DNA from: Steroidobacter denitrificans
Lineage (GTDB): Bacteria > Pseudomonadota > Gammaproteobacteria > Steroidobacterales > Steroidobacteraceae
Direction: 5' to 3'
Assembly: GCF_001579945.1 (NCBI RefSeq)
Contig: NZ_CP011971.1
Location: forward strand, 2,010,001 to 2,074,000
DNA length: 64,000 bases
Shown: positions 46,707 to 59,273 of the stretch, piece after piece
How positions within the stretch are numbered: position 1 is the first letter of the stretch
Layout: each line of letters starts with the position of its first letter
The notes under the pieces: generated by a model
What the model was told of the DNA's origin: nothing
Seen by the model: only the letters and a program-made list of their open reading frames with translations
Databases searched by the model: none
Position numbers and translations under genes: made by a program

Positions 46707-46822
46707 TTGACAAGTTTTTGCGGAATATATCCTCAGGGAGAACGTGCAATCCGCTCCCTAGCATCCATTGTCATTCATGGCTGTCACTCATGAATGCCGC
46801 GCGTGACCGCCGTTCATGAGTG
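46707..46822 (+). promoter_or_regulatory. TTGACA-bearing promoter-like site followed by competing hairpins
   Basis: A consensus TTGACA (46707-46712) precedes TATCCT (46728-46733) at a short 15-bp spacing. Downstream, CACTCATGAA (46785-46794) pairs perfectly with TTCATGAGTG (46813-46822). CATTCATG (46772-46779) pairs with CATGAATG (46789-46796), so the two folds exclude each other. No gene follows on this strand, so any transcript would be a short RNA running antisense into nlpD. Confidence 0.3.
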
Positions 46823-46883
46823 CCTATGCGTACGACATGCGTCTCATCGCCGCCATTATTCGCATCATTGCCGCATCACCAAG

Positions 46884-47738
46884 CTATCGTTGCGGAAGCA
46901 ACGTCAAGGGATTGTGCGGCTCGCCGTGAATCCGAATCTCGAAATAGAGCATCGGCGTTCCCTGCGGGCCCGCCCCCATCGTCGCGATACGCTGTCCCGA
47001 GGAAACGGTGTCGCCCTCTCGAATTTCGACCGAGCGCGTATGACCGTAGGCGCTGAGATACGTATCATTGTGCTTGATGATGACCAGCTGTCCGTAGCCG
47101 AGCAGGCCCGTACCGGTGTACACGACCTTGCCCGGACCGGCGGCGCGGATTTCATCGCCGAGGCGTCCGCTGATCGTCAGGCCATGTCCGCCGTTGGGCC
47201 GCGCCGTCAACGTAGCCGTACCGCTGCCGACCGGCCATTGCCATTTTACCGGTGGGCCGAGAGGCCGGGCTGCGGCTGACGGAACACCTCGCCTGGCAGC
47301 CGGACCGCTCGATCCCGGTCTGACGGCCGCACCGCTCCCGGTAGCGGCACGTGTATCGACGGCTTTCCTGCCGCGCGATGCGGAGCGCGGGTACAGCTTC
47401 AGCACCTGCCCCGGATAGATCACATAATCCTTTCCAATACCGTTCCAGCGAGCCAGATCCTTGTAGCTGTACCCCAGCCGCGTACCGATGGAAAACAAAG
47501 TATCGCCGCGCTTGACGGTATAGGTGCCGGCGCGTTCGGGCGTGGATGCGCAGGCGCCAAGCAGCAGCGACACCCACAGAATTACAATGCCGGCGCGCAG
47601 CGCACGATAAGGGACGTTCACGCCGCGGGCGGATCGGGCATCGGGTGCAGATGCCGCCGGAGCCTTGGCGATGGAAGACTGAAACCAGTGTATCCGTGGA
47701 GCATCCTGAGGGCATTCGAGATCGGACATCCGGGACAT
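46884..47738 (-). CDS. nlpD: NlpD-like LysM/M23 lipoprotein, amidase activator
   Basis: Outer-membrane lipoprotein that activates the septal amidase AmiC. A lipobox LLGAC (about 59-63 in this numbering) is followed by a LysM domain (TYTVKRGDTLFSIGTRLGYSYKDLARWNG, about 71-99) and a degenerate M23 domain (about 170-284). Zinc ligands are altered, as in known NlpD activators: NGGHGLTISG and LYFEIRIHG replace the usual H-x3-D and HxH. The real start may be the GTG at 47621, which places a clean signal peptide at the N-terminus. It follows pcm, but rpoS does not follow it. Confidence 0.9.
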   Translation of the reverse strand: MSRMSDLECPQDAPRIHWFQSSIAKAPAASAPDARSARGVNVPYRALRAGIVILWVSLLLGACASTPERAGTYTVKRGDTLFSIGTRLGYSYKDLARWNGIGKDYVIYPGQVLKLYPRSASRGRKAVDTRAATGSGAAVRPGSSGPAARRGVPSAAARPLGPPVKWQWPVGSGTATLTARPNGGHGLTISGRLGDEIRAAGPGKVVYTGTGLLGYGQLVIIKHNDTYLSAYGHTRSVEIREGDTVSSGQRIATMGAGPQGTPMLYFEIRIHGEPHNPLTLLPQR

Positions 47739-47764
47739 TCTGGCATCCGGGGCCGAGCGTGCCT

Positions 47765-48460
47765 TTAAGCCGTGCCCTTGACCAGGGGCACGAAGCTCAC
47801 CAGCCCCAGAGTTTCGGTCTTCAGCTCATCGTTGTGTCGCGTGATCCGCAGCAACTGCTGATGCCCTTCAGGTCCCACCGGAGCGATGAGCCGCCCGCCC
47901 GGCGCCAGTTGCTCGAACAGCGTCTCGGGTATCGCCAGCGGCGCCGCAGTCATCAGGATACCGTCGTAGGGGGCATGCGCAGGCCAGCCCTCGAAACCGT
48001 CTCCATGACGTAAATGGACATTGGTGATCTTCAATTCCCGAAGACGCTGGCGCGCGCGATCCTGCAGGCTGCGGATACGTTCGACGCTGAAAATGAAACG
48101 CACCAGCGGCGCCAAGACTGCCGTTTGATAGCCGCATCCCGTCCCCACTTCCAGCACCTTGCCCAGCGTGCTCCCCTCGATGAGGGCTTCCGTCATGCGC
48201 GCCACGACGAAGGGCTGGGAAATCGTCTGCCCCTGGCCGATCGGCAGCGCCGTATCCTCATAGGCGCGCGTGGCCAGTGCTTCGTCGACGAACAGGTGGC
48301 GTGGAACATTGCGGATCTGCTCCAGAACGCGAGCATTGGTGATGCCTTGCTCGCGCAGGCGCTGCACCAGACGTTCGCGGGTGCGTGCCGAGGTCATGCC
48401 GATACCGGCACGCTTGCTGCCATCCTGAAATGATTTCACGGCTCGCGTCCCTGCAGCCAT
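47765..48460 (-). CDS. pcm: Protein-L-isoaspartate O-methyltransferase
   Basis: Repairs isoaspartyl residues using SAM. The SAM motif [15 protein letters not shown] (about 104-118), preceded by the active-site loop [15 protein letters not shown], is diagnostic. The C-terminal [12 protein letters not shown] is motif III. 231 aa from the ATG at 48460, which overlaps surE by 25 bp; an ATG at 48397 gives 210 aa, nearer the E. coli length (208). The surE-pcm-nlpD order is standard. Confidence 0.94.
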   Translation of the reverse strand: MAAGTRAVKSFQDGSKRAGIGMTSARTRERLVQRLREQGITNARVLEQIRNVPRHLFVDEALATRAYEDTALPIGQGQTISQPFVVARMTEALIEGSTLGKVLEVGTGCGYQTAVLAPLVRFIFSVERIRSLQDRARQRLRELKITNVHLRHGDGFEGWPAHAPYDGILMTAAPLAIPETLFEQLAPGGRLIAPVGPEGHQQLLRITRHNDELKTETLGLVSFVPLVKGTA

Positions 48461-49203
48461 TCCCGCATGTCATCCAGCATCGAGTGCCGGGTGAGGTCGA
48501 TTTGCAGCGGCGTCACCGACACTCGATTGTTCGCGATCGCATGAAAGTCCGTTCCCGGACCTGCATCATCGCCGCCACCGGCGGCGCCGACCCAGTACAC
48601 CGGCCGGCCGCGCGGATCCTCGGAACGAACGATGGGCTCGGAACGGTGCCGAAATCCCAGGCGCGTCGCCTCGTAGCCGCGCAACTCCTCATAAGGCACG
48701 TCCGGCACATTGACGTTCAGGATGGTGGCCCGATGCAACGGGCTGCGCTGCACCCGCATGACCATCTCCACGGCGACGCGTGCGGCGGTCTGATAATGCC
48801 TGCCGGAATCCGCCCCCACGACCAGCGACATCGCGATCGCCGGCAGACCCAGGAAGCGCCCCTCCACGGCAGCTGCGACGGTGCCGGAATACAGCACATC
48901 GTCGCCAAGATTCGCGCCGTCGTTGATGCCGGAGACCACCATGTCGGGTTCCGGCTCGGCGGCGAACAGCCCGGAAATCGCAAGGTGTACGCAATCGGTC
49001 GGCGTACCGTTCACCACGAAATAACGGCGCTCGCCATACGGCAGCACGCGCAGCGGCACCTCCAGCGTCAAGGAATTGCTGGCACCGCTGCGATTGCGAT
49101 CCGGCGCAACGACGGTAATCTGCGCCAGAGGGGCAAGCGCCTCGGTGAGCGCACCGAGACCGTCGGCTCGGTAGCCGTCGTCATTGCTGATGAGAATCTT
49201 CAC
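48436..49203 (-). CDS. surE: 5'-nucleotidase/polyphosphatase SurE
   Basis: Nucleoside monophosphatase of stationary-phase survival. The N-terminus [16 protein letters not shown] holds the metal-binding Asp-Asp, followed by [14 protein letters not shown] and [20 protein letters not shown] (about 84-103). The GTG at 49203 places the start at the conserved position and gives 255 aa; an ATG at 49248 adds 15 unconserved residues. A TATAGT -10-like box lies at 49268-49263 on this strand, so surE may have its own promoter. Confidence 0.94.
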   Translation of the reverse strand: MKILISNDDGYRADGLGALTEALAPLAQITVVAPDRNRSGASNSLTLEVPLRVLPYGERRYFVVNGTPTDCVHLAISGLFAAEPEPDMVVSGINDGANLGDDVLYSGTVAAAVEGRFLGLPAIAMSLVVGADSGRHYQTAARVAVEMVMRVQRSPLHRATILNVNVPDVPYEELRGYEATRLGFRHRSEPIVRSEDPRGRPVYWVGAAGGGDDAGPGTDFHAIANNRVSVTPLQIDLTRHSMLDDMREWLQGREP

Positions 49204-49422
49204 GAATCCACTTGATATTAGCTGGAAATCATTCTGTACAGACCCCATGCCTGCGGCGCGGAACTATACTGCAATCCCCCCACGATCACATGGCCGGGGT
49301 CATTGTCATGAGCTATGCGGACGACGGCATGCAGCCATGCGCGGCCTGTAAGCCCTACGGCGGCTGCGGCACGCCGCATGTCGCTGGCCGCCGGTCCGCT
49401 CATGGCGGCACGCCGGGCGCCG
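49204..49422. other. Gap between truD and surE
   Basis: About 220 bases with no supported gene. Apart from the possible TATAGT box for surE I see no terminator or repeat. Confidence 0.4.
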
Positions 49423-50559
49423 CTATTCCTGATCCTCGGGCATATCCTGGATGAAAGCATTATCCAGCAGTTCATGCATGACGGCTGTCGCGAATGCGCC
49501 GCGCGGCAATCGAAAGGCGAGCCGGATCTGTGTCTTCGTAGTCTGCGTGTCCGTGACCTGCATATCCGCAGCCGGGTCGCCCGCAGTGTCGCAACGTGCC
49601 GCGGTGATGGACCAGGTCAGCTCGCCGACTCTCGCTCGCAAGGTGCGCCGCTGCGCTTCCATTCCTTCGCGAGCCAGGCCTTGCGCCAGTATCGGGTAGA
49701 GGGCGGCAACCTGCCGTTCCAGCGACGGCATCGGCTCCGGCGCGCCGCGCTCCGCACCCCATAATGGCCCCGTCGGGTGAATATCCAGCTGCCGGCAGCG
49801 CTCGCGCAAAACCTCATCGACGACGGGTACGGCAAAGATGCTGGCACTGCCGTCCAAACCGGCGATATCGCCATCGCACAGACGATTCCAGCTGCCCTCG
49901 GCCACACGTTGCGCCAGTACGGCATTGAAGATCGCAGCGCGCGCCGCCGACAGTGCGAAACCACGTTGGGTGCGATCCCGAGGTACGGCCTCACCTGCAA
50001 ACCAGGCCTGCGCAAGTTTCAGGTTTTGTCCGGCATGGCCGAAGCGCTGGGGTCCGAAGTAGTTCGGGATGCCTTCCAGCGCGATCGTTCGCAGCCTCGC
50101 CTCCAACAGCGCGGCATCACCCGCGAAATCACGCACCAGGATCTCGAACTCATTGCCGCGCAAAGCGCCGCGTCTCAGCTTGCGACGCTGGCGGGCCACC
50201 GCGATCACTTCGAAACCCTCGCCCGAGACGGCCAGCCATTCCTGGATGTCGTCCCGGCCGATCGCCGAACGCGCCGGCACGGTGAACGACTGCTCGGCCA
50301 CGGCGTCGCGATCCTTCAAGCCGGCGAAACCGACATCGCGAACATGGATCTTGGCGATGCGCGCCAGCTGTTTCGCAACCCACAGGGTATTGGCCCCACG
50401 CTTGCGCAGCTTCAGCAGCAGATGGTCGCCCTCCCCGTCTGCTTCGAAACCCAGCCATTCGCGCACCACGAAATCCTCCGGTACGGTGCGCAGACGCGCA
50501 CGGCCCGCCGGTCCGCCGTGGGCGCGCGGCAGGTGGGACAGGGATTCCGGCTCGATCAT
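49423..50559 (-). CDS. truD: tRNA pseudouridine(13) synthase TruD
   Basis: Makes pseudouridine 13 in tRNA-Glu. The catalytic Asp is residue 83 in GFAGLKDRDAVAEQ, and the family motifs EGIPNYFGPQRFG (about 162-174) and RGNEFEILVRD are present. 378 aa, slightly longer than E. coli (349). Its start overlaps the ispF stop by 4 bp, as in many gammaproteobacteria. Confidence 0.95.
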   Translation of the reverse strand: MIEPESLSHLPRAHGGPAGRARLRTVPEDFVVREWLGFEADGEGDHLLLKLRKRGANTLWVAKQLARIAKIHVRDVGFAGLKDRDAVAEQSFTVPARSAIGRDDIQEWLAVSGEGFEVIAVARQRRKLRRGALRGNEFEILVRDFAGDAALLEARLRTIALEGIPNYFGPQRFGHAGQNLKLAQAWFAGEAVPRDRTQRGFALSAARAAIFNAVLAQRVAEGSWNRLCDGDIAGLDGSASIFAVPVVDEVLRERCRQLDIHPTGPLWGAERGAPEPMPSLERQVAALYPILAQGLAREGMEAQRRTLRARVGELTWSITAARCDTAGDPAADMQVTDTQTTKTQIRLAFRLPRGAFATAVMHELLDNAFIQDMPEDQE

Positions 50560-51104
50560 ACGGGTACGGCCTCCGAACCGGTCTCCGGACCGGCTCCTTC
50601 GCGCGGGCCGGTTCCTTCGGGAGCGTACTCGATCAGCGCAATGGCCTGGCAGGCAAGTCCTTCACCATGCCCGATGAAACCCAGGCCCTCGCCGGTCGTC
50701 GCCTTGATGTTCACACGCGCGGTCTCCAGACACAGGTCAGCAGCGATATTCGCGCGCATCGCAGCGCGGTGGGCGCCCAGGCGCGGCGCCTCTGCGAGGA
50801 TCGTGGCATCGACATTCACAATGCGATAACCCTTTTGTTGCAGCAGTTCGCGCACATGGCGCAGAAAACCACGGCTGTCAGCGCCACGCCAGCGCGCCTC
50901 CGAATCCGGGAAATGGATGCCGATATCGCCCAGGCCCGCAGCGCCCAGCAAAGCGTCGCACAGCGCATGCAGCAGTACATCGCCATCGGAATGGGCCTGC
51001 ACGCCGCGAACATGGGGAATCCGCTCGCCGCCCAGGGTTACATAACTGCCGGCAGTGAACGCGTGCACGTCATAGCCTTGACCGATACGCAGTGCAACGC
51101 TCAT
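50556..51104 (-). CDS. ispF: 2-C-methyl-D-erythritol 2,4-cyclodiphosphate synthase IspF
   Basis: Cyclises CDP-ME 2-phosphate in the MEP isoprenoid pathway. RIGQGYDVHAF supplies the Asp and His zinc ligands (12 and 14), with SDGDVLLHALCDALLGAAGLGDIG (positions 39-62) and FPDSEARW. The C-terminal TTGEGLGFIGHGEGLACQA is conserved. 182 aa, carrying an extra 20-residue Gly/Pro/Glu tail beyond the usual end. The gene before it is ispD, 63 bp upstream. Confidence 0.96.
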   Translation of the reverse strand: MSVALRIGQGYDVHAFTAGSYVTLGGERIPHVRGVQAHSDGDVLLHALCDALLGAAGLGDIGIHFPDSEARWRGADSRGFLRHVRELLQQKGYRIVNVDATILAEAPRLGAHRAAMRANIAADLCLETARVNIKATTGEGLGFIGHGEGLACQAIALIEYAPEGTGPREGAGPETGSEAVPV

Positions 51105-51167
51105 GCACCTGCCTTTCCGGATTCGTTCATTCCAACGCCTTCATTCATTCCAGATACGCTTGCGCGT

Positions 51168-51896
51168 TTACTCGGGTGTCGCATCCTGCCCGGAGGCGTC
51201 GAGGATCCGCGCAGCGCGTACCAGATCCTCCGGCAGGGTGATTTTGATATTATCGGCATCGCCGGCCACCACCTGCGGGCGCAGGCCCAGCGCCTCGATG
51301 GCCTGCGCCTCGTCGGTCACGGCGAACTGCCGCTTGGCACAATGCGTCATGGCACGCATCAGTATGCCGAATCGGAACAGCTGCGGCGTAAGCGCCCGCC
51401 ACAAACGCTCGCGCGGCACGGTCTGCACGACACGCTGCGACTCATCCACTTGCTTGAGCGTGTCCACGACCGGCGTGGCGAGTAATCCGCCGACTTCGTC
51501 ATCCTGTAGTTGCTCGAACAACCGTACCAGATCGGCAGCGGCCAGGCAGGGACGCGCGGCATCGTGCACCAGTATCCAGTCGCGCTCATTCGCCTGGACG
51601 CACGCCGCCGTCAGCCCGGCACGCACCGAATCCGCACGCTCATCGCCGCCGATGGCGATGGCGATCTTGGGATGATTCGCCACCGGCAGGCTCGCCCAGT
51701 GGACATCATCCCGGGACAGCACCACGATGATCCGCCGGCAGGCAGCATGATCCAGCAGCGGCGCAAGCGACCATTCGATGACCCGGCGGCCCGCCAGCGC
51801 CAGATACTGCTTGGGCATGGATTGCGGCCCCATGCGCCGCGACATGCCCGCGGCGGGAACGATCGCCTGATAGCCTGTCTGGCTGTCGGAGTCCAC
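51168..51896 (-). CDS. ispD: 2-C-methyl-D-erythritol 4-phosphate cytidylyltransferase IspD
   Basis: Adds CMP to MEP. The nucleotide-binding VPAAGMSRRMGPQSMPKQYL (about 13-32) contains the essential Arg/Lys residues. HDAARPCL (about 110) and the C-terminal KITLPEDLVRAARIL are conserved. 242 aa. It lies 14 bp after ftsB, the classic ftsB-ispD-ispF order. Confidence 0.96.
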   Translation of the reverse strand: MDSDSQTGYQAIVPAAGMSRRMGPQSMPKQYLALAGRRVIEWSLAPLLDHAACRRIIVVLSRDDVHWASLPVANHPKIAIAIGGDERADSVRAGLTAACVQANERDWILVHDAARPCLAAADLVRLFEQLQDDEVGGLLATPVVDTLKQVDESQRVVQTVPRERLWRALTPQLFRFGILMRAMTHCAKRQFAVTDEAQAIEALGLRPQVVAGDADNIKITLPEDLVRAARILDASGQDATPE

Positions 51897-51910
51897 CGGT
51901 GTGCCTCGTC

Positions 51911-52435
51911 CTACCGCGTACCCACCGGTGGGGCGGCCGCGCGGCGCACATCCGCGCGATCGGATCTACCCGCACCCTCGCCGTCATCGCCTCGCGGTGC
52001 AGCGGGCGCCGGCTGCGCCCCCGGGCGCTCTTCATGAGACGGCAGGGATGGACTGGAACCAGGCATGCTACCTGGATGTCGTCCCGGCCGATCACGCTTC
52101 CGATCCTGTGGCCCCTCGTTCTGCGAAACATCGGCATCGGCGTGGGCATCGGCCGCCGCACGCCTGGGCTCGATGACCTGGTAGAAGGTCTCGCCCTGCA
52201 CGATCATGCCTAAATCGGTGCGGGCACGCTCCTCGATCGCCGTCGTACCCTTCTTCAGATCCTGAACCTCGGCGGCCAAGGTGCGATTGCGCTCGCGAAG
52301 AACAACGTTTTCCTCGCGCTGCGCGGAGATTTCGCCGCGCAGTTGCTTCACCTCGCGCATCCCGCTTTCCCCCAGCCACAGCCGATACTGCAAAAATACG
52401 AGCAGCAGCAACAGTCCCGCAGCCAGGAATTTCAT
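51911..52435 (-). CDS. ftsB: Cell division protein FtsB with long C-terminal tail
   Basis: Bitopic division protein working with FtsL and FtsQ. A short cytoplasmic start, one helix (about 4-22, FLAAGLLLLLVFLQYRLWLG) and a coiled coil (about 28-66) match FtsB, followed by EERARTDLGMIVQGETFYQVIE. E. coli FtsB ends near residue 103; this protein continues to 174 with a charged, Pro/Arg/Asp-rich low-complexity tail of about 80 residues. It lies 48 bp after eno. Confidence 0.92.
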   Translation of the reverse strand: MKFLAAGLLLLLVFLQYRLWLGESGMREVKQLRGEISAQREENVVLRERNRTLAAEVQDLKKGTTAIEERARTDLGMIVQGETFYQVIEPRRAAADAHADADVSQNEGPQDRKRDRPGRHPGSMPGSSPSLPSHEERPGAQPAPAAPRGDDGEGAGRSDRADVRRAAAPPVGTR

Positions 52436-52483
52436 GCTTCAGTGCGGCACGTCGACCGAGGACCGTCAGCAGGCAAGGACGGG

Positions 52484-54612
<2,129 letters not shown>

Positions 54613-54660
54613 CGTGACTCGTATGCATGGCGCCAGATGCTGACGCCGGGAAGTCGTCCT

Positions 54661-56373
<1,713 letters not shown>

Positions 56374-56391
56374 TCACGACGGGAGAACAGT

Positions 56392-57903
56392 CTATCCGAG
56401 TCGCCCCGTCGATGAAAGCAGGTCGGGTCCCGCTTCCCATACGATTCTTGCCGAAGGTTCCCCCTCGCCGGCGGCGAATTCCTGTGCGATCCACAGATCG
56501 GCTACCGCCGCCAGACGGCCGGCACTGTAGATCAGCGGTACGTGCGGACGCCACCAGGGCAGCACGCCGCGCGACTGTAAGAGCTTCTTGAGGGTGCGCC
56601 GATGAGGATCGCCGGCAGGCCGCAGGAATTCTCCGCCGCGGCGGGCACGAACCTCCAGCGAGGGTGCAAGCCGGGTAACGGCCAATCCGGTAATAGGCGG
56701 TCCGGTGACAGGCGGTCCGGTGACAGGCGGTCCGACAAGGCCTGGTCCGGACATCCCGATCTCGGCCATGACGGTCTCGTGCCCGCCGTTCTCACGGCTG
56801 CCGCAATGCTCGAGACGCAGACGGCCCAGGCCGCCTGGCAGGACCAGCGGCTGCGTGGCCGGCCAGCGCACCGGCCAGCGCAGCGGTTCGAACGCCGCCG
56901 CGGGTACCTCGCCCGGGCGCAGTGCATGGATCAGGCCCGCATGCCGGCGCAGTTCCCCGCCCTCCCAGGCGACGCAGGGAACACGATCTTCGCGCGCCCG
57001 AAGCAGATCATGCTCGATCGCCGCAAGCTTGCGCGTGGAGGGTGCGAGCAGGCCCTGCTGACGGATCCAATAACGCAGCAGGTTGCGGCGGCGCGCCGGA
57101 TCGAGCGAACGCAGGGCTTCGAGAGCCACGCAGGCCCCGACACCAGCCGCCGCGTAGTCCCGGGCCGCGAGCGCGTCCAGCACTGCGCCTGCCTCGCCAA
57201 GATGCGCAGCACTGCGTACGGCGCTGCGCGCCGCCGCGGGCCAGCGCTCTTGCAATGCCGGCAAAACACGGTGGCGCAGATAGTTTCGGTCGAAACGGGT
57301 ATCCGTGTTGGACGGATCGGTGAGCCATTCCAATCGCTCCTGGCATGCCCACGCCTCCAGTGCCGTCCGCGTGAATCCCAGTAACGGCCGCACCAGCCAG
57401 CCTCGCGCGAAACGCTGGCCGGACGGCATGGCACTCAGGCCGCGCAGCCCGGCGCCGCGCATGAGAGCCAGCAGCACGGTCTCCAGCTGGTCATCGGCAT
57501 GATGTGCCGTCAGCAGCAGCTCTCCCGGCGCCAGCAACGCTCCCAGGGCGTCATAGCGTGCGGCACGTGCCGCTGCCTCCAGCCCCTGGTCCGGCCGTCG
57601 CGGCACCTCGACCGTGACTTTCTGGAATGCCGCACCCAGGCGCCCGGCAAAAGCCTCGCAGTGCGTGCTCCAGCGCGCCGAGTCGTCATGCAGTTGGTGA
57701 TCGATATGCACGGCGCGTAAACGATGACCGGGATGGTCGGCGCACAGGCGGGCCGCGGCATGCAACAGCACGGTGGAATCCAGCCCGCCGCTGTAGGCGA
57801 TGCACAGGCGGCGTGCAGGGACGTCGCCGGCGACGTCCGGTTCCAGGCCCCGAAGGCCGGCCTCGATGCCGGCCAGCAGTGCCGATGGAGAGAATTGCAG
57901 CAT
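56392..57903 (-). CDS. tilS: tRNA(Ile)-lysidine synthase TilS
   Basis: Converts C34 of tRNA-Ile(CAU) to lysidine so that AUA is read correctly. The PP-loop SGGLDST is at residues 38-44, followed by HIDHQLHDDSARW and LLTAHHADDQLETVLLALMRG. TilS substrate-binding and C-terminal domains follow. 503 aa, longer than E. coli (432). A Val-Thr-Gly-Pro-Pro tandem repeat near residue 390-405 lies in the linker before the C-terminal domain. Confidence 0.94.
   Translation of the reverse strand: MLQFSPSALLAGIEAGLRGLEPDVAGDVPARRLCIAYSGGLDSTVLLHAAARLCADHPGHRLRAVHIDHQLHDDSARWSTHCEAFAGRLGAAFQKVTVEVPRRPDQGLEAAARAARYDALGALLAPGELLLTAHHADDQLETVLLALMRGAGLRGLSAMPSGQRFARGWLVRPLLGFTRTALEAWACQERLEWLTDPSNTDTRFDRNYLRHRVLPALQERWPAAARSAVRSAAHLGEAGAVLDALAARDYAAAGVGACVALEALRSLDPARRRNLLRYWIRQQGLLAPSTRKLAAIEHDLLRAREDRVPCVAWEGGELRRHAGLIHALRPGEVPAAAFEPLRWPVRWPATQPLVLPGGLGRLRLEHCGSRENGGHETVMAEIGMSGPGLVGPPVTGPPVTGPPITGLAVTRLAPSLEVRARRGGEFLRPAGDPHRRTLKKLLQSRGVLPWWRPHVPLIYSAGRLAAVADLWIAQEFAAGEGEPSARIVWEAGPDLLSSTGRLG
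56681..56740 (-). repeat. In-frame 15-bp tandem repeat inside tilS
   Basis: Two identical 15-bp units (56696-56710, 56711-56725) flanked by one degenerate unit on each side. They encode Val-Thr/Ile-Gly-Pro-Pro repeats in TilS. Confidence 0.85.
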
Positions 57904-57939
57904 AACCTAGCCGGGTGCCGTCGAGCCTCGCCGGCGCAT

Positions 57940-58899
57940 TTACGCCTGGCTGAACACGCCGTAGGCGCGCAAGCGTTGCTCGCGGCTCCTGAGCAGTTGT
58001 TCCAGCGGCTGCAACTGCAGTTCGCCCAGATGCCGCAGCAGTGCGTCCTTGAGCGTATCCGCCATGGCCTGCGGATCCCGATGCGCGCCGCCGAGCGGTT
58101 CCTTGAGCACCTCGTCGATGACACCAAGCTTGGCGATGCGCTCGGCACTCACGCCCATCGCCTCAGCCGCCAGGTCCTTCTTATCGCCGCTGCGCCACAG
58201 GATGCCTGCGCAGCCTTCCGGTGAAATCACCGAATAAATGCTGTACTGAAGCATCAGCAGCCGGTCGGACACGCCGATCGCCAGCGCACCGCCGGAGCCG
58301 CCCTCGCCGACCACGACTGCAATGATCGGCACTTGCAAGCCCGACATCTCGAACAGGTTGCGGGCGATCGCCTCGCTTTGGCCGCGCTCCTCGGCGCCCA
58401 CGCCGGGATAGGCGCCGGCGGTATCGATGAACGAGATCAGCGGCATCTGGAAGCGTTCCGCCAGATGCATCAGGCGCAGCGCCTTGCGATAGCCCTCCGG
58501 CTTGGGCATGCCATAGTTGCGGCGCACCCGCTCCTTGGTATCGCGCCCCTTCTGCTGGCCGATCACCATGACGGGCCTGCCCTCCAGTCGCGCCAGTCCG
58601 CCGATGATCGCCTGATCGTCGGCATACATGCGGTCGCCGTGCAACTCCTGGAAATCGGTGAACAGGGCTCCGATGTAGTCCATCGTATAGGGACGCTGCG
58701 GATGGCGTGCAAGCTGGGCGATCTGCCACTGCGTCAGGTTGGAAAAGATGCTGGTGGTCAGCGCGCGGCTCTTGGCGCGCAGGCGGGAAATCTCCTCGCC
58801 GATATTCACCTCGGTGTCATCGGAGACGAATCTCAGCTCATCGATCTTGGCTTCCAGCTCGGCGATCGGTTGCTCGAAGTCCAGAAAGTTCATCGCCAT
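57940..58899 (-). CDS. accA: Acetyl-CoA carboxylase carboxyltransferase subunit alpha
   Basis: Transfers the carboxyl group from biotin to acetyl-CoA together with AccD. It starts [20 protein letters not shown] (after an extra Met-Ala) and contains [35 protein letters not shown] (positions 168-191) and [12 protein letters not shown], all AccA hallmarks. 319 aa, the same as E. coli. tilS follows 36 bp downstream. Confidence 0.97.
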   Translation of the reverse strand: MAMNFLDFEQPIAELEAKIDELRFVSDDTEVNIGEEISRLRAKSRALTTSIFSNLTQWQIAQLARHPQRPYTMDYIGALFTDFQELHGDRMYADDQAIIGGLARLEGRPVMVIGQQKGRDTKERVRRNYGMPKPEGYRKALRLMHLAERFQMPLISFIDTAGAYPGVGAEERGQSEAIARNLFEMSGLQVPIIAVVVGEGGSGGALAIGVSDRLLMLQYSIYSVISPEGCAGILWRSGDKKDLAAEAMGVSAERIAKLGVIDEVLKEPLGGAHRDPQAMADTLKDALLRHLGELQLQPLEQLLRSREQRLRAYGVFSQA

Positions 58900-59273
58900 G
58901 CGGCATCAGGCTCCCATGAAAGAAGGCGGAACATAACGGCCGCTCCGCCCGAGAGCAAGACGATTGCAACTGGACACGACTCGCCGGCTTCCCGGATGAA
59001 CGCGCAAATTGCCGTCGCGGCGCCGGCTCCCAATGATCTCAAAGCATTGCAGCGCGCACCGGAATGGATCAAATCCATTCTTGAGGCCGCGCTTCGGGGC
59101 TGATGGCGAGCGTGATCGATCTCATGATCGTCGTCAGCCGATCGAGGATGAGTTCGCCTTTCACCATGACTGCGCGCTACCGCGCTTGACCTCCCCAAGT
59201 TTTCGGCGATCTCGGAAACTTCTCCCATGCAGGCCTTCGCCGAGAGTTCAGAGAGATTCATGAATGATGCCCG
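58900..59273. other. Intergenic region with short overlapping frames
   Basis: About 370 bases. A plus-strand frame of 35 codons (58996-59103, ending PEWIKSILEAALRG) and a minus-strand frame from 59261 (MNLSELSAKACMGEVSEIAENL) that overlaps accA are open. I recognise neither. The minus frame may be a decayed small gene, because a compatible reading continues in another phase from 59177. No repeat or terminator is evident. Confidence 0.3.

Noticed and set aside
49212-49454. Plus-strand 80-codon frame between truD and surE
   Set aside because: It overlaps the end of truD, lacks a ribosome site and has no similarity.
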